A stretch of DNA of 64,000 bases from Croceimicrobium sp963977415 (GTDB taxonomy: Bacteria > Bacteroidota > Bacteroidia > Flavobacteriales > Schleiferiaceae). Below, piece by piece: positions 25,049 to 34,418 of the stretch. The notes below the pieces were generated by a model. The model made no database searches. It had not been told where the DNA came from and was given only the letters and a program-made list of their open reading frames with translations. Position numbers and translations under genes: made by a program. The DNA lies in assembly GCA_963977415.1 (NCBI GenBank), contig CAXBOS010000001.1, positions 124,001 to 188,000 on the forward strand, in the 5' to 3' direction. The first letter of the stretch is position 1; the number at the start of each line of letters is the position of its first letter.

Positions 25049-26212
25049 CTAAAGCTTAGCTAGGCGTTCAATGGCGGCTTCGATGGTAGCTTCATTTTTA
25101 GCAAAACAGAAACGAATGGTTTTATTATTATCGGGAGTTAAATAAAAAGGACTAAGTGGAATTCCTGCCACGCCTTTTTCGGTACAAAGCCATTCGCAAA
25201 ACTCAAGGTCTTTCTGGTCACTGATTGCAGAATAATCGAAAAGTTGAAAGTAAGAGCCAAAGCTTGGCAAGGGTTTGAAGGCCGTATGCTGGATAATTAG
25301 TTTTTCTAAATAGGCCTGTTTTTCGCCGTAAAAAGTGCCAATTTCAGAGAGATTAATCATAGCTAAATAATCGGCCAAGGCCAATTGCACGGGATGATTT
25401 ACACTAAAAACCTGAAACTGATGTAGCTTTTGAAACTCTTTCATAAGGGCCGCTGGAGCCATGCAATAGCCTACTTTCCAGCCGGTAGAATGAGTAGTTT
25501 TCCCTAAAGAGCCCACCACAAAACTGCGTTCCGCTAAATTAGGATAAGCTCTCACGCTACGATGTTGAGCACCATTAAAGACAATGTGCTCATATACTTC
25601 ATCCGCTAAAATTAAGATATTGCTATTGCGCACAAACTCTTGTAGCTTTTGATAGTCTTCATCTTGCCAAACCGCTCCACTAGGGTTATGGGGCGTATTG
25701 AGAATGATCATTTTCGTGCGGTGATTTAACAGTAACTTAAATTGCTCCCAGTCAATCGCGTAATTAGGATGCGCCAACTTTACCGTAATGGCTGTTCCAC
25801 CATTTAGCTCAATCATTGGAATATATGAATCATAGGCTGGGCTAAAAACGATCACTTCATCACCTTCGCGAATACTAGCGGCTAGCGCTGTAGCAATAGC
25901 CTGTGTGGCACCCGCGGTAATCGTAATTTCCTTATTGGCTTGGTAATTACAACCGTGTTGAGCATTGGTCAGTTCGCAAAGTTTTTCGCGCAAAGGCAAA
26001 GCTCCTGCCATGGGAGCATACTGATTGTAGCCTATTTCCATATAGTGATTAACCAAACGGATAAGCGCGGGGTCCACCGCAAAATCGGGGAAGCCCTGCG
26101 ATAGATTTATGGCCTGATGCTGATTGGCTAAGGCTGTCATTTTGCTAAAGATGGACTCACCAATATGATTCAGCTTACCTGTAAAACCAAGACTTTTAGT
26201 AGAACTTTGCAT
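25049..26212 (-). CDS. PLP-dependent aminotransferase, YbdL/methionine type
   Basis: A 387-aa class I/II aminotransferase using pyridoxal phosphate. Family landmarks: INLSQGFPDF near residue 35, YNQYAPMAG, ITAGATQAIA, LNTPHNPSG, LADEVYEH, and the PLP-binding Lys in SLGKTTHSTGWKVGY. The sequence resembles E. coli YbdL (methionine/aromatic transaminase) and the kynurenine-oxoglutarate transaminase branch, so the substrate could be methionine, an aromatic amino acid or kynurenine. It is divergent from slyD and stands alone. Confidence 0.9.
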   Translation of the reverse strand: MQSSTKSLGFTGKLNHIGESIFSKMTALANQHQAINLSQGFPDFAVDPALIRLVNHYMEIGYNQYAPMAGALPLREKLCELTNAQHGCNYQANKEITITAGATQAIATALAASIREGDEVIVFSPAYDSYIPMIELNGGTAITVKLAHPNYAIDWEQFKLLLNHRTKMIILNTPHNPSGAVWQDEDYQKLQEFVRNSNILILADEVYEHIVFNGAQHRSVRAYPNLAERSFVVGSLGKTTHSTGWKVGYCMAPAALMKEFQKLHQFQVFSVNHPVQLALADYLAMINLSEIGTFYGEKQAYLEKLIIQHTAFKPLPSFGSYFQLFDYSAISDQKDLEFCEWLCTEKGVAGIPLSPFYLTPDNNKTIRFCFAKNEATIEAAIERLAKL

Positions 26213-26269
26213 GGGGAGACAAATTTTGGTGCTTTAAAACTTTTGGGATAAACCTTTGTTTTAAAAGCT

Positions 26270-26800
26270 ATGAAGAGTATTGTAAAAGATCAAATAGTAG
26301 AGCTCAAGTATACCTTACGCGAAGGTGGTGAAAATGGAGCGATTTTGGAAATTATGGATGAGCATTGGCCCTTGAAATTCTATTATGGCTCGGGACAAAT
26401 GTTAAAGGCCTTTGAATCAGCACTCCAAGGCTTAATGGAAGGTCAATCTTTTTCATTCACTCTTAAACCTGAAGATGCATATGGCGTTCTTGATGTCAAT
26501 CAAATTAAGGAAATCGCGTTCCAGGATATGCCCGAAAGCGAACGTTTCCCCAATAAGGATTTTGAAGTAGGCGATCGTCTAGTTTTTAATATTGGTAGCA
26601 GTAACGAGCGTTTAGGGACTATTAGCGAAGTGATGGAGCATTCAGTTTTAGTGGATTTCAATCACGCATTAGCAGGAAAAGATTTACACTTTTCGGGTCA
26701 GGTATTGTATATCCGAGCGCCTCGGCAGGATGAATCCGCGGCCAAACGCTATATAGAACCCAACGGTATTCGCTCCGATAGTCGCCTTCGCCCTGAGTAA
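26270..26800 (+). CDS. slyD: FKBP-type peptidyl-prolyl isomerase, SlyD-like
   Basis: A 176-aa cytoplasmic prolyl isomerase/chaperone. The split FKBP domain is recognisable (IVELKYTLREG, FYYGSGQMLKAFESALQGL, EDAYG), with an insert-in-flap domain between, closing with VDFNHALAGKDLHFSGQVLYI. The C-terminal tail is short and lacks the His/Cys-rich metal-binding tail of E. coli SlyD, so nickel delivery is not indicated. Divergent from the aminotransferase gene. Confidence 0.88.
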   Translation: MKSIVKDQIVELKYTLREGGENGAILEIMDEHWPLKFYYGSGQMLKAFESALQGLMEGQSFSFTLKPEDAYGVLDVNQIKEIAFQDMPESERFPNKDFEVGDRLVFNIGSSNERLGTISEVMEHSVLVDFNHALAGKDLHFSGQVLYIRAPRQDESAAKRYIEPNGIRSDSRLRPE

Positions 26801-26852
26801 ATTCGCTTTTCGCTTTAGGCAGATGGGTGCTTATTGAGCTAATGCTTTAGCG

Positions 26853-26860
26853 TACCTTCG
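26853..26860 (+). promoter_or_regulatory. Putative -7 box of uup promoter
   Basis: TACCTTCG (one mismatch from TAnnTTTG) lies 16 bases before the ATG; a TTG at 26834-26836 is the candidate -33 element, 16 bases upstream. Confidence 0.45.
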
Positions 26861-26876
26861 CGGCTTAATATTTTTT

Positions 26877-28766
26877 ATGAATTTCCTTTCGGTAGAGCGC
26901 GTTTCAAAGAGTTTTGGTGCACGAGTGTTGTTTAAAGAGATTTCCTTTGGTTTGGCCGAAGGAGAAAAAGCCGCTTTGGTGGCCAAAAATGGTAATGGTA
27001 AAACGACTTTATTAAAAATCCTTTCCGGCACCGAACAAGCCGATACCGGTCTTGTATCTTATCGGAAAGATATTAAGGTAGAGTTCCTGCATCAGGACCC
27101 CGAATTAGATGCTGATAAAACTATACTTGAAAGTGTTTTAAGCAGCGACAACCCCAGTACAGCAGCGATTGTTAATTACGAAAGAGAGTTGGCCAAAGGA
27201 ACTTATGGTGATCAATACCAAAGCGCTTTTGATGACATGGAACGCCTACAAGCCTGGGACTTTGAAGGGCAGGTAAAAACCATTCTTGGCAAGCTGGGTT
27301 TGCACGAAACGGAACTAAAAATTGGGCCCCTTTCGGGTGGACAAAAGAAGCGCGTAGCTCTCGCGAAAATTTTAATTTCTCAACCCGATCTTTTAATTTT
27401 AGATGAGCCCACCAACCACCTCGATTTAGATATGATTGAGTGGCTGGAACAGTATTTAGGTCAAAGAGGCATTACCTTATTAATGGTAACGCACGACCGT
27501 TATTTCCTCGAAACAGTTTGTGATGTAATCTTCGAGCTGGAGGATCAAAAACTTTATAAACATCCCGGTAATTACTCGGCTTTTTTAGAGCGTAAAGCGG
27601 AACGCGAAGAAGTAGAATCGGTTAATGTTGGCAAGGCGCAAAGCCTTATGAAAAAGGAATTACAATGGATTCGCCGTCAGCCCAAAGCACGCGGTACCAA
27701 AAGTAAAGCGCGGGTAGAGGCCTTTCAAGAAATTAAAAAAGAAGCCACTAAAGATGTAAGCGAAGCGGAGTTGAAGATGCGCGTGAAGATGACCCGCCTC
27801 GGCAGTAAAATTATTGAACTTCATAAGGTTAAGAAAGCCTACGGCTCCAAACCGATTTTAGATAGCTTCGACTATGTGTTTAAGCGTGGAGAAAAAATTG
27901 GCATCGTTGGCCCCAATGGTGTGGGTAAATCTACTTTGTTGCGCCTCCTTACGGGAGAAGAGCAGGTAGACGGTGGCAAAATAATAATTGGCGACACGGT
28001 AAAATTTGGCTTCTATACTCAGCAGGGCTTAAAGTTGGATGAAGACAAGCGTGTAATTGAGGTAATTAAGGACATCGCCGAATACATCCCCACCGAGGGT
28101 AAAGGTGGCGATATTACTGCATCGCAAATGCTAGAACATTTCTTGTTTGAAGGCGATAAACAATATACCTACGTATCTAAATTAAGTGGGGGTGAAAAAA
28201 GGCGTTTATATCTCCTTACGGTACTCATGTCTAATCCCAACTTTTTAATTTTAGATGAGCCAACTAACGATTTAGACATACTCACCCTCAATGTTTTAGA
28301 AGAGTTTCTACTTAACTTTCAGGGCTGCTTAATTGTGGTTACCCACGATCGGTATTTTATGGATAAGCTTACCGATCATCTCTTTGTTTTTCAGGGAGAA
28401 GGCCAGGTAAAAGATTTCCCAGGTAATTACACCGAATACCGTATTGCGGAGGAGCAAGCAGTGGATGATCGTCGCCTGCGCGAAGAGAGTATGGTAAAGG
28501 CGAAGAAAAAAGACAAAGCCAAAGCTGATGCGAAGGCTAAGGATAAAACCAAGCTTACGTATGCCGAAAGCATAGAGCTTAAAGATCTCCCTGCCGAAAT
28601 TGAAAAGCTAGAAAAAGAGCGCGATCGACTGGCAAGTGAGTTAGAAAAAGCATCTAGCGATGCCGAAATGTTACAGCGCTTGGGAGCCGAAATGCAAGAA
28701 GTAATAGATAGCCTTGAAGAAAAAGAATTCCGCTGGCTAGAGCTGAGCGAATTAGCGGAGGAATAA
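26877..28766 (+). CDS. uup: ABC-F family ATPase, Uup-like
   Basis: A 629-aa soluble protein with two ABC domains and no TM segment. NBD1 has Walker A AKNGNGKTTLL, signature LSGGQKKR and Walker B LLILDEPTNHLD. NBD2 has GPNGVGKSTLL, LSGGEKRR and FLILDEPTNDLD. The linker between them is typical of ABC-F. The C-terminus (about 540-629) is a Lys/Glu-rich coiled coil, matching the DNA/ribosome-binding tail of Uup. ABC-F proteins act on ribosomes; Uup is linked to ribosome stress and transposon excision. The MFS gene follows 34 bases later. Confidence 0.93.
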   Translation: MNFLSVERVSKSFGARVLFKEISFGLAEGEKAALVAKNGNGKTTLLKILSGTEQADTGLVSYRKDIKVEFLHQDPELDADKTILESVLSSDNPSTAAIVNYERELAKGTYGDQYQSAFDDMERLQAWDFEGQVKTILGKLGLHETELKIGPLSGGQKKRVALAKILISQPDLLILDEPTNHLDLDMIEWLEQYLGQRGITLLMVTHDRYFLETVCDVIFELEDQKLYKHPGNYSAFLERKAEREEVESVNVGKAQSLMKKELQWIRRQPKARGTKSKARVEAFQEIKKEATKDVSEAELKMRVKMTRLGSKIIELHKVKKAYGSKPILDSFDYVFKRGEKIGIVGPNGVGKSTLLRLLTGEEQVDGGKIIIGDTVKFGFYTQQGLKLDEDKRVIEVIKDIAEYIPTEGKGGDITASQMLEHFLFEGDKQYTYVSKLSGGEKRRLYLLTVLMSNPNFLILDEPTNDLDILTLNVLEEFLLNFQGCLIVVTHDRYFMDKLTDHLFVFQGEGQVKDFPGNYTEYRIAEEQAVDDRRLREESMVKAKKKDKAKADAKAKDKTKLTYAESIELKDLPAEIEKLEKERDRLASELEKASSDAEMLQRLGAEMQEVIDSLEEKEFRWLELSELAEE

Positions 28767-28800
28767 TTATTCTACAGGAATTTTATGTTATGGTTTAAAG

Positions 28801-29991
28801 GTGAGGCAGTTTAAGTTAATACTTCCTATAATCGTCGTTTCACAATTCTTCTGCACCTCCCTTTGGTTTGCGGGCAATGGGGTAATGGCAGACCTTATTT
28901 TAGACTTCAATCTTAAAGACAGTGCCTTAGGACATTTAACCACCGCTGTTCAGTTAGGGTTTATTTTGGGCACTTTACTATTTGCCATTCTCAGTATAGC
29001 AGATCGCTTTTCACCGTCAAAGGTTTTTTTCGTTTGTGCATTATTTGGAGCTCTTTTTAACTTAGGCCTAGTGTGGGAGGGAAATAGCCTTTTTAGCATT
29101 CTTCCACTTCGTTTTCTCACAGGCTTCTTTCTTGCAGGAATTTATCCTGTGGGAATGAAAATCGCCGCAGATTATTATGAAAAAGGTTTAGGCAAGTCAT
29201 TGGGTTTTTTAGTAGGTGCTTTAGTACTCGGTACCGCCTTCCCTCATTTGGCGAAAGAGGTAAGCCATAATTTTGCTTGGCAGTTGGTATTAATAGTAAC
29301 ATCTCTACTAGCCGTAATAGGTGGCTTATTAATGTTTCTGGGGGTTCCAGATGGTCCTTTTCGGAAAACAGGTACAAGGATAGATTTTTCAGCTTTTTTC
29401 AGCGTGTTTCGAAACACTAATTTTCGTTCTGCGGCCATGGGCTATTTCGGGCATATGTGGGAGTTATATGCTTTTTGGGCATTTGTGCCAGTAATTCTTA
29501 AAACTTATGGGACTCTACACCCGGCAGTAGAATTAGATATTCCACTTTTATCTTTTTCAATTATAGGAGTTGGTGCTTTGGCTTGTGTTATAGCAGGCTA
29601 TCTTGCGCAAAATTTTGGAACTAAACGCATCGCTTCGCTGGCTTTGTTTTTATCTTGTGCCTGTTGCTTTTTATCTCCACTGATATTCGCTATTGAGGAG
29701 AAAAGCTTGTTGATCACCTTTCTACTATTTTGGGGAATGGTGGTTATAGCAGATTCACCGCTTTTTTCGACATTAGTGGCAAACAATGCTCCTTCCGAAA
29801 TTAAAGCTACAGCGCTTACCATTGTAAATAGTATTGGCTTCTTTTTAACTATAATTAGCATTCAACTTATTAGCTATTTGCTAGAAGTTTTAAACCCAGT
29901 TTATGTTTATACAATTTTAGGCTTAGGGCCTATTTTGGGTTTAATAGCAATTTGGGATAAGAAGAAAACGGTGGTAGAGAGCACCAATTAA
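28801..29991 (+). CDS. Major facilitator superfamily transporter
   Basis: A 396-aa inner-membrane transporter with about 12 TM helices. The start is GTG. Landmarks: SLWFAGNGVMADL in TM1, LRFLTGFFLAGIYPVGMKIAADYYEKGLGKSLG in the TM4-5 region (MFS signature like), and the second half beginning near residue 205. I cannot name the substrate; the N-terminus resembles uncharacterised nitrate/sugar-type MFS proteins. It follows uup by 34 bases and may be co-transcribed. Confidence 0.88.
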   Translation: MRQFKLILPIIVVSQFFCTSLWFAGNGVMADLILDFNLKDSALGHLTTAVQLGFILGTLLFAILSIADRFSPSKVFFVCALFGALFNLGLVWEGNSLFSILPLRFLTGFFLAGIYPVGMKIAADYYEKGLGKSLGFLVGALVLGTAFPHLAKEVSHNFAWQLVLIVTSLLAVIGGLLMFLGVPDGPFRKTGTRIDFSAFFSVFRNTNFRSAAMGYFGHMWELYAFWAFVPVILKTYGTLHPAVELDIPLLSFSIIGVGALACVIAGYLAQNFGTKRIASLALFLSCACCFLSPLIFAIEEKSLLITFLLFWGMVVIADSPLFSTLVANNAPSEIKATALTIVNSIGFFLTIISIQLISYLLEVLNPVYVYTILGLGPILGLIAIWDKKKTVVESTN

Positions 29992-30090
29992 TGCAAGTGC
30001 AATTATAAGGCAGAGGCAATCACTTTTGGTGGCTCACCCTAATGGGTAAAGTTGTCCAAATATTCCCGCCCTATATCATAAGTTTTGCGC

Positions 30091-30122
30091 AAAAAAAACC
30101 ACTCATTTAAAGTGGCTTTTTA
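30091..30122. terminator. Bidirectional terminator between MFS gene and msrA
   Basis: The CCACT/AGTGG hairpin is flanked by an A run on the left and a T run on the right, so it can terminate both converging genes. Confidence 0.7.
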
Positions 30123-30133
30123 AGTCTGGAAGT

Positions 30134-30697
30134 TTAAAACTTTGCTGTGTATTTGTGGCAATAGGGAACGCCGCCTTTTTTGTCGTAATAATCGTGATGA
30201 TACTCTTCTTTTTCGCGGTAAAAGATGGCATTCATGGTAATTTCCGTCGCCACATCGTAACCTTTATCCCGTAAAATTTGGGTAACCTTTTCGGCTATAG
30301 CTTTTTGCTCCTCGTTTAAAGGGAAAATAGCCGAGCGATACTGCGTACCAATATCTGGTCCCTGACGGTTTACTTGGGTAGGATCATGGGTTTCGTAAAA
30401 GATTTTACAAAGTGTTTCATAATCCGTTTTACTAGGGTCGAAAATCACCTCTACTGTTTCCGCATGTCCAGTTTTACCTGAGCATACTTCTCGATAACTA
30501 GGGTCAACGACACTGCCGCCGGCATAACCCACTGCTGTCTCAATTACGCCGTCAACTTTTTGGAGGTAATATTCTGTTCCCCAGTAGCATCCTGATGCAA
30601 ATAGGGCTCTTTCGTAATTTTTATCCTTGTTCATTTTTTGTCCGTTTAGGCTTACTGCACTTAGTACTAAGCTTAGGCCGAAAATTAGTGCTTTCAT
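30134..30697 (-). CDS. msrA: Peptide-methionine (S)-S-oxide reductase MsrA, exported
   Basis: A 187-aa enzyme that reduces methionine-S-sulfoxide in oxidised proteins. The catalytic motif is GCYWGTEYY with Cys37 (usually GCFWG). Other landmarks are VGYAGG, GKTGHAETVEVIFDP, THDPTQVNRQGPDIGTQYRS and EEYHHDYY. A 20-residue signal peptide (LIFGLSLVLSAVSLNGQ) indicates a periplasmic form that repairs envelope proteins. No MsrB domain is fused. Transcribed toward the bidirectional terminator. Confidence 0.95.
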   Translation of the reverse strand: MKALIFGLSLVLSAVSLNGQKMNKDKNYERALFASGCYWGTEYYLQKVDGVIETAVGYAGGSVVDPSYREVCSGKTGHAETVEVIFDPSKTDYETLCKIFYETHDPTQVNRQGPDIGTQYRSAIFPLNEEQKAIAEKVTQILRDKGYDVATEITMNAIFYREKEEYHHDYYDKKGGVPYCHKYTAKF

Positions 30698-30794
30698 AGT
30701 ATCTCTTTAACCTAAATACGCCCAATTTGTTTTTTTGGCTTTCTGCCGAAAGGCATTTAGCAGCAATTTAACAAATGAATCAGAAGCAAGTGGT

Positions 30795-31787
30795 TTAAAC
30801 GAGAATTCCTTTGGCCATTAATACTTGGGCAATTTGCACCGCATTAGTAGCGGCTCCCTTGCGGAGATTATCGGCTACAATCCACATGTTTAGGCTATTA
30901 ATCTGACTTAAATCGCGACGAATACGGCCCACGAAAACATCGTCTTTTCCTTTGGCATAGCGTGGCATGGGATAAACATTCAGTTCTACATTATCCTGTA
31001 AAGTGATACCATCCGTATCGGCTAAAATTCTTTTGATATCGCTTAGCACAAACTCATTTTCAAAGCTGAGGTTTACACTTTCGCTATGACCACCTTCTAC
31101 GGGAATACGCACCGCAGTGGCCGTAATTCCAATAGAATCGTCGCCTAGAATTTTCTTGGTTTCATTGGTCAGCTTCATTTCCTCTTTGGTATAGCCGTTT
31201 TCCAAAAACACATCGCAATGGGGTAAGCAATTTTTATCGATAGGATAGGGATAAGCCATGGGGCCATCTGTGCCATTTCGTTCATTTTCCAACTGTTGAA
31301 CCGCCTTAACGCCCGTGCCCGAAATACTTTGGTAGGTGCTAACTACCACGCGTTTTATTTTATACTTTCTATGTAGAGGCGCCAAAGCCAAAACCATTTG
31401 TATAGTACTGCAGTTGGGGTTGGCAATGATATAATCTTCTTTGCTTAAGCTCTCGCCATTTATTTCGGGTACCACCAATTTTTTGCTGGGGTCCATACGC
31501 CAGGCGGAAGAATTATCAACTACATAGCAGCCGATCGCGGCAAATTTGGGTGCCCACTCTAAACTGGTTTCGCCACCTGCCGAAAATAGGGCTAAATCGG
31601 GTTTAGCCTCCAGAGCTTCAGCCAGAGTAATAACGCTAAGTTCACGATCGGCGAAAGCCAACTTCTTACCCTTCGATTTCTCGGAGGCTACCGCTAAAAT
31701 TTCGTGTTTATCAAAGCCGCGTTCCTTCAAAACGTTTAACATTACCTCGCCCACCATACCGGTGGCCCCTACAACAGCGATTTTCAT
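30795..31787 (-). CDS. asd: Aspartate-semialdehyde dehydrogenase
   Basis: A 330-aa enzyme that reduces aspartyl phosphate to aspartate semialdehyde with NADPH, on the path to lysine/diaminopimelate, threonine and methionine. It begins with the Rossmann motif VVGATGMVGE. The active-site Cys126 lies in ANPNCSTIQ; VSTYQSISGTG, then RIPVEGGHSESV with the catalytic His, complete the pattern. The length is normal. A TACTTTTG box 20 bases upstream suits a dedicated promoter. Confidence 0.97.
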   Translation of the reverse strand: MKIAVVGATGMVGEVMLNVLKERGFDKHEILAVASEKSKGKKLAFADRELSVITLAEALEAKPDLALFSAGGETSLEWAPKFAAIGCYVVDNSSAWRMDPSKKLVVPEINGESLSKEDYIIANPNCSTIQMVLALAPLHRKYKIKRVVVSTYQSISGTGVKAVQQLENERNGTDGPMAYPYPIDKNCLPHCDVFLENGYTKEEMKLTNETKKILGDDSIGITATAVRIPVEGGHSESVNLSFENEFVLSDIKRILADTDGITLQDNVELNVYPMPRYAKGKDDVFVGRIRRDLSQINSLNMWIVADNLRKGAATNAVQIAQVLMAKGILV

Positions 31788-31806
31788 TTTTCGTAAATTA
31801 AGTGGA

Positions 31807-31814
31807 CAAAAGTA
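31807..31814 (-). promoter_or_regulatory. Putative -7 box of asd promoter
   Basis: Minus strand TACTTTTG, a full match to TAnnTTTG, 19 bases before the asd ATG in the divergent gap. Confidence 0.5.
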
Positions 31815-31833
31815 AAGCTTAAAACCTATTGAA

Positions 31834-34410
31834 ATGTATCGCTTAATTTTAATCCTTCTGCCCTTTTTTACCTTTTCCCAAACTACTGTTTTTGATGATT
31901 TTTCAGACGGGAATTTTCATTCTAACCCCTTGTGGTACGGCGATTCTAGCCGTTTTTTAGTGGATAGTCAATTTGTACTTTCTTTAGCCGATACGATTGC
32001 CAACCAATCGACCTTAGCTACGACTTCTCCCATTGCTTTAAATGCCACTTGGGAATTGGAATTTAGGCTAGATTTTAATCCTTCTGCCAGTAATTTTGCT
32101 CGCTTTTACCTAATCTATAATCGGTCGTGGCCAGATGAGCAGGGACAGGGCTATTATCTAGAAATTGGCGGCACTTCCACGGACCAAATTAGCCTTTATA
32201 AAGGCAGTGCGAATCATTCAACTCGGCTATTGGCAAGCGCAGTAGATTTATTGGATAAGAACGACAATCACCTAGCAGTTCGAGTTACCCGAAATGCCCA
32301 GCATTATTGGCTTTTAGAGATAGATACGCTTTTAAATGGTAGTTATTTTAAAGTCGATTCGGTGCAAGATAGTAGCTATTTTCAATCGCAAATTATGGCT
32401 TGGCAATGTAATTATACGCGTACTCGATCCGATAAGTTTTTTTTCCATAAAGTGATAGCGCAAGGGGAGGTTTTTCGTGATACTATCGCTCCCCTGGTGG
32501 ACAGTGTAGAAATAGAGAATCAGGATTTAATTATTTATTTTAATGAGCCCGTCGATTCCTCTTTAAGTCTTTATTTTCAGAATTTTTACCTCGACTCGAC
32601 CGATCGACCCATTGGCCTCAGTTTAGACAGTGTAAACCGTCAGAAATTGGGGCTTTCTTTTACTCAGGCTTTTCCAATAAATAGGGATATCAAGCTCTAT
32701 TACAAAGATGTTTACGATTTGGCGGGAAATGTAGCTGAAGGGGAAATCACTTTTTTAAACTATCAGGCAGAGCGCGGTCACTTGCTAATAAATGAGATGA
32801 TGATTGACCCCAGTCCACCCGTTGCACTGCCTCCACAGGCTTTACCCGAAAGCGAATATGTGGAGTTATATAATGCCAGTTCCTTTAGCCTAAATTTAAA
32901 GGATTGGCGCTTGCGGATTAACGATAAGGATTACACTTTTCCTCATTATAAATTACAGCCCGATAGTTTTCTTCTAATCGTAAGCAACTCAAAATTAGAG
33001 TCTTTTGCAAACCTAGGTCCTTGCCTTGATGTGGGTTTAGGCGCTTTCAGTCTACTAAATGATGGGGCCGCTCTGCAGTTATTTTCAGCCGACAACCTTC
33101 TGGTAGATGCGCTCGAATATCAAACAGATTGGTATAATGATGCTCTTAAAAGCGATGGCGGCTGGAGTTTAGAGCGTAACATCGGCAGTTCCTATTGCCG
33201 CGGATCCAGTCAATGGAAGGCTAGCCAATCGCCCCAAGGGGGAACGCCAGGTTCTATTAATTCGGTGAGCGGAGGCGCCAGCGATACTTTAGCGCCTCAG
33301 GTCCAATTTATAGCCTGGGAAGAAGAGGCGATTCTCTTCAAATTTAGCGAAAGCATTAGGGCAGGTACGCCCTTTAAAGTAACAAACATTCAAACCAAAC
33401 CGTCCTTAGAAATCGACTCCCTTGTTTGGTCTTTAAACCAAGACCTTTTAAAAATGCATCTCGCGCAAGCACCTGTATACGGGCAAGAGTATAGCCTAAG
33501 CTTTTTAGACAGCTTAAGCGATTGTGGCGGTAATACTAGCTTTTTTGTAAACCTTCCTTTCGCCCTTCCGGTAGATGCGCAAGAAGGAGATATTTTAATA
33601 AGCGAGATATTATTCGCTCCGAAAACGGGCGGCGCCGATTTTATCGAAATCTATAATACCAGCACCAAAGTTTTTGACTTGGCCCATCTGCGTATAGCCC
33701 GCTGGGATAAAGAATTAGGTGCTTATGATATAGAGAACCTTAGCGCGGAAAGCCAGCTATTCTTCCCGGGCGAGTATTTGGCTGTAAGTGAAGATATACA
33801 GTTTTTAAGGGAAAATTACTTTTGTGCCCAGGCTAATTTGAGAGAAGCTTCTTTGCCTACATTCCCTTCCGATGAAGGCGCTTTCGCGCTGTTAAATACG
33901 CGTTTAGAAATTATTGACCGTGGAAACTATGCGGACGATTGGCATTTTAAAATATTGGAAGAAACGAGCGGGGTAAGCCTAGAAAGGGTAGATTTTACGC
34001 ATCTGCCTACGAGCGAAAAGCACTGGCAAAGCGCTACCGAAAGGGAAGCGTATGCCACTCCTGGACGGGCCAATTCGCAACAAGCTTTTATAATGCAAAA
34101 CGCCGAATGGGAAGCAATTCCTCCATATTTTAGTCCCAATGGAGATGGGTATTTAGATGAGGCGCAGCTTTATTTTAAATGTGAAGGTGGTGCCAGTGTG
34201 ATTACGCTGGATGTTTTTTCGGCAAAAGGGGAGAAAGTTCGGAGCCTGGCTGAATACGATTTTAGCGCCCAGCAAGGTTATTTCACTTGGGATGGTTTTA
34301 ATAGTGAGGGGCAATTATTGGGCGCGGGTATTTATATTGCTGTGTTAGAATATTATAATGACCAGGGCATAAGCGCATTAATGAGAACTCCAATTGTTTT
34401 AAGTAGATAA
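31834..34410 (+). CDS. Secreted protein with two lamin-tail domains and CHU_C/FlgD-like C-terminus
   Basis: An 858-aa exported protein. A signal peptide (about 1-16, ending FSQ) is followed by a lectin/LamG-like N-domain (about 20-210; WELEFRLDFNPS, LAVRVTR), then two lamin-tail domains. LTD1 lies near 312-430 (LINEMMIDP, EYVELYN). LTD2 lies near 590-720 (ILISEILFAP, FIEIYNTST). The C-terminal 95 residues begin PPYFSPNGDGYLDEA and end with a FlgD-like fold (FTWDGFNSEGQLLGAGIY). SPNGDG is typical of type B C-terminal domains of type IX secretion cargo. Probably cell-surface or secreted. The exonuclease gene follows 8 bases later. Confidence 0.8.
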   Translation: MYRLILILLPFFTFSQTTVFDDFSDGNFHSNPLWYGDSSRFLVDSQFVLSLADTIANQSTLATTSPIALNATWELEFRLDFNPSASNFARFYLIYNRSWPDEQGQGYYLEIGGTSTDQISLYKGSANHSTRLLASAVDLLDKNDNHLAVRVTRNAQHYWLLEIDTLLNGSYFKVDSVQDSSYFQSQIMAWQCNYTRTRSDKFFFHKVIAQGEVFRDTIAPLVDSVEIENQDLIIYFNEPVDSSLSLYFQNFYLDSTDRPIGLSLDSVNRQKLGLSFTQAFPINRDIKLYYKDVYDLAGNVAEGEITFLNYQAERGHLLINEMMIDPSPPVALPPQALPESEYVELYNASSFSLNLKDWRLRINDKDYTFPHYKLQPDSFLLIVSNSKLESFANLGPCLDVGLGAFSLLNDGAALQLFSADNLLVDALEYQTDWYNDALKSDGGWSLERNIGSSYCRGSSQWKASQSPQGGTPGSINSVSGGASDTLAPQVQFIAWEEEAILFKFSESIRAGTPFKVTNIQTKPSLEIDSLVWSLNQDLLKMHLAQAPVYGQEYSLSFLDSLSDCGGNTSFFVNLPFALPVDAQEGDILISEILFAPKTGGADFIEIYNTSTKVFDLAHLRIARWDKELGAYDIENLSAESQLFFPGEYLAVSEDIQFLRENYFCAQANLREASLPTFPSDEGAFALLNTRLEIIDRGNYADDWHFKILEETSGVSLERVDFTHLPTSEKHWQSATEREAYATPGRANSQQAFIMQNAEWEAIPPYFSPNGDGYLDEAQLYFKCEGGASVITLDVFSAKGEKVRSLAEYDFSAQQGYFTWDGFNSEGQLLGAGIYIAVLEYYNDQGISALMRTPIVLSR

Positions 34411-34418
34411 TTTTAGAT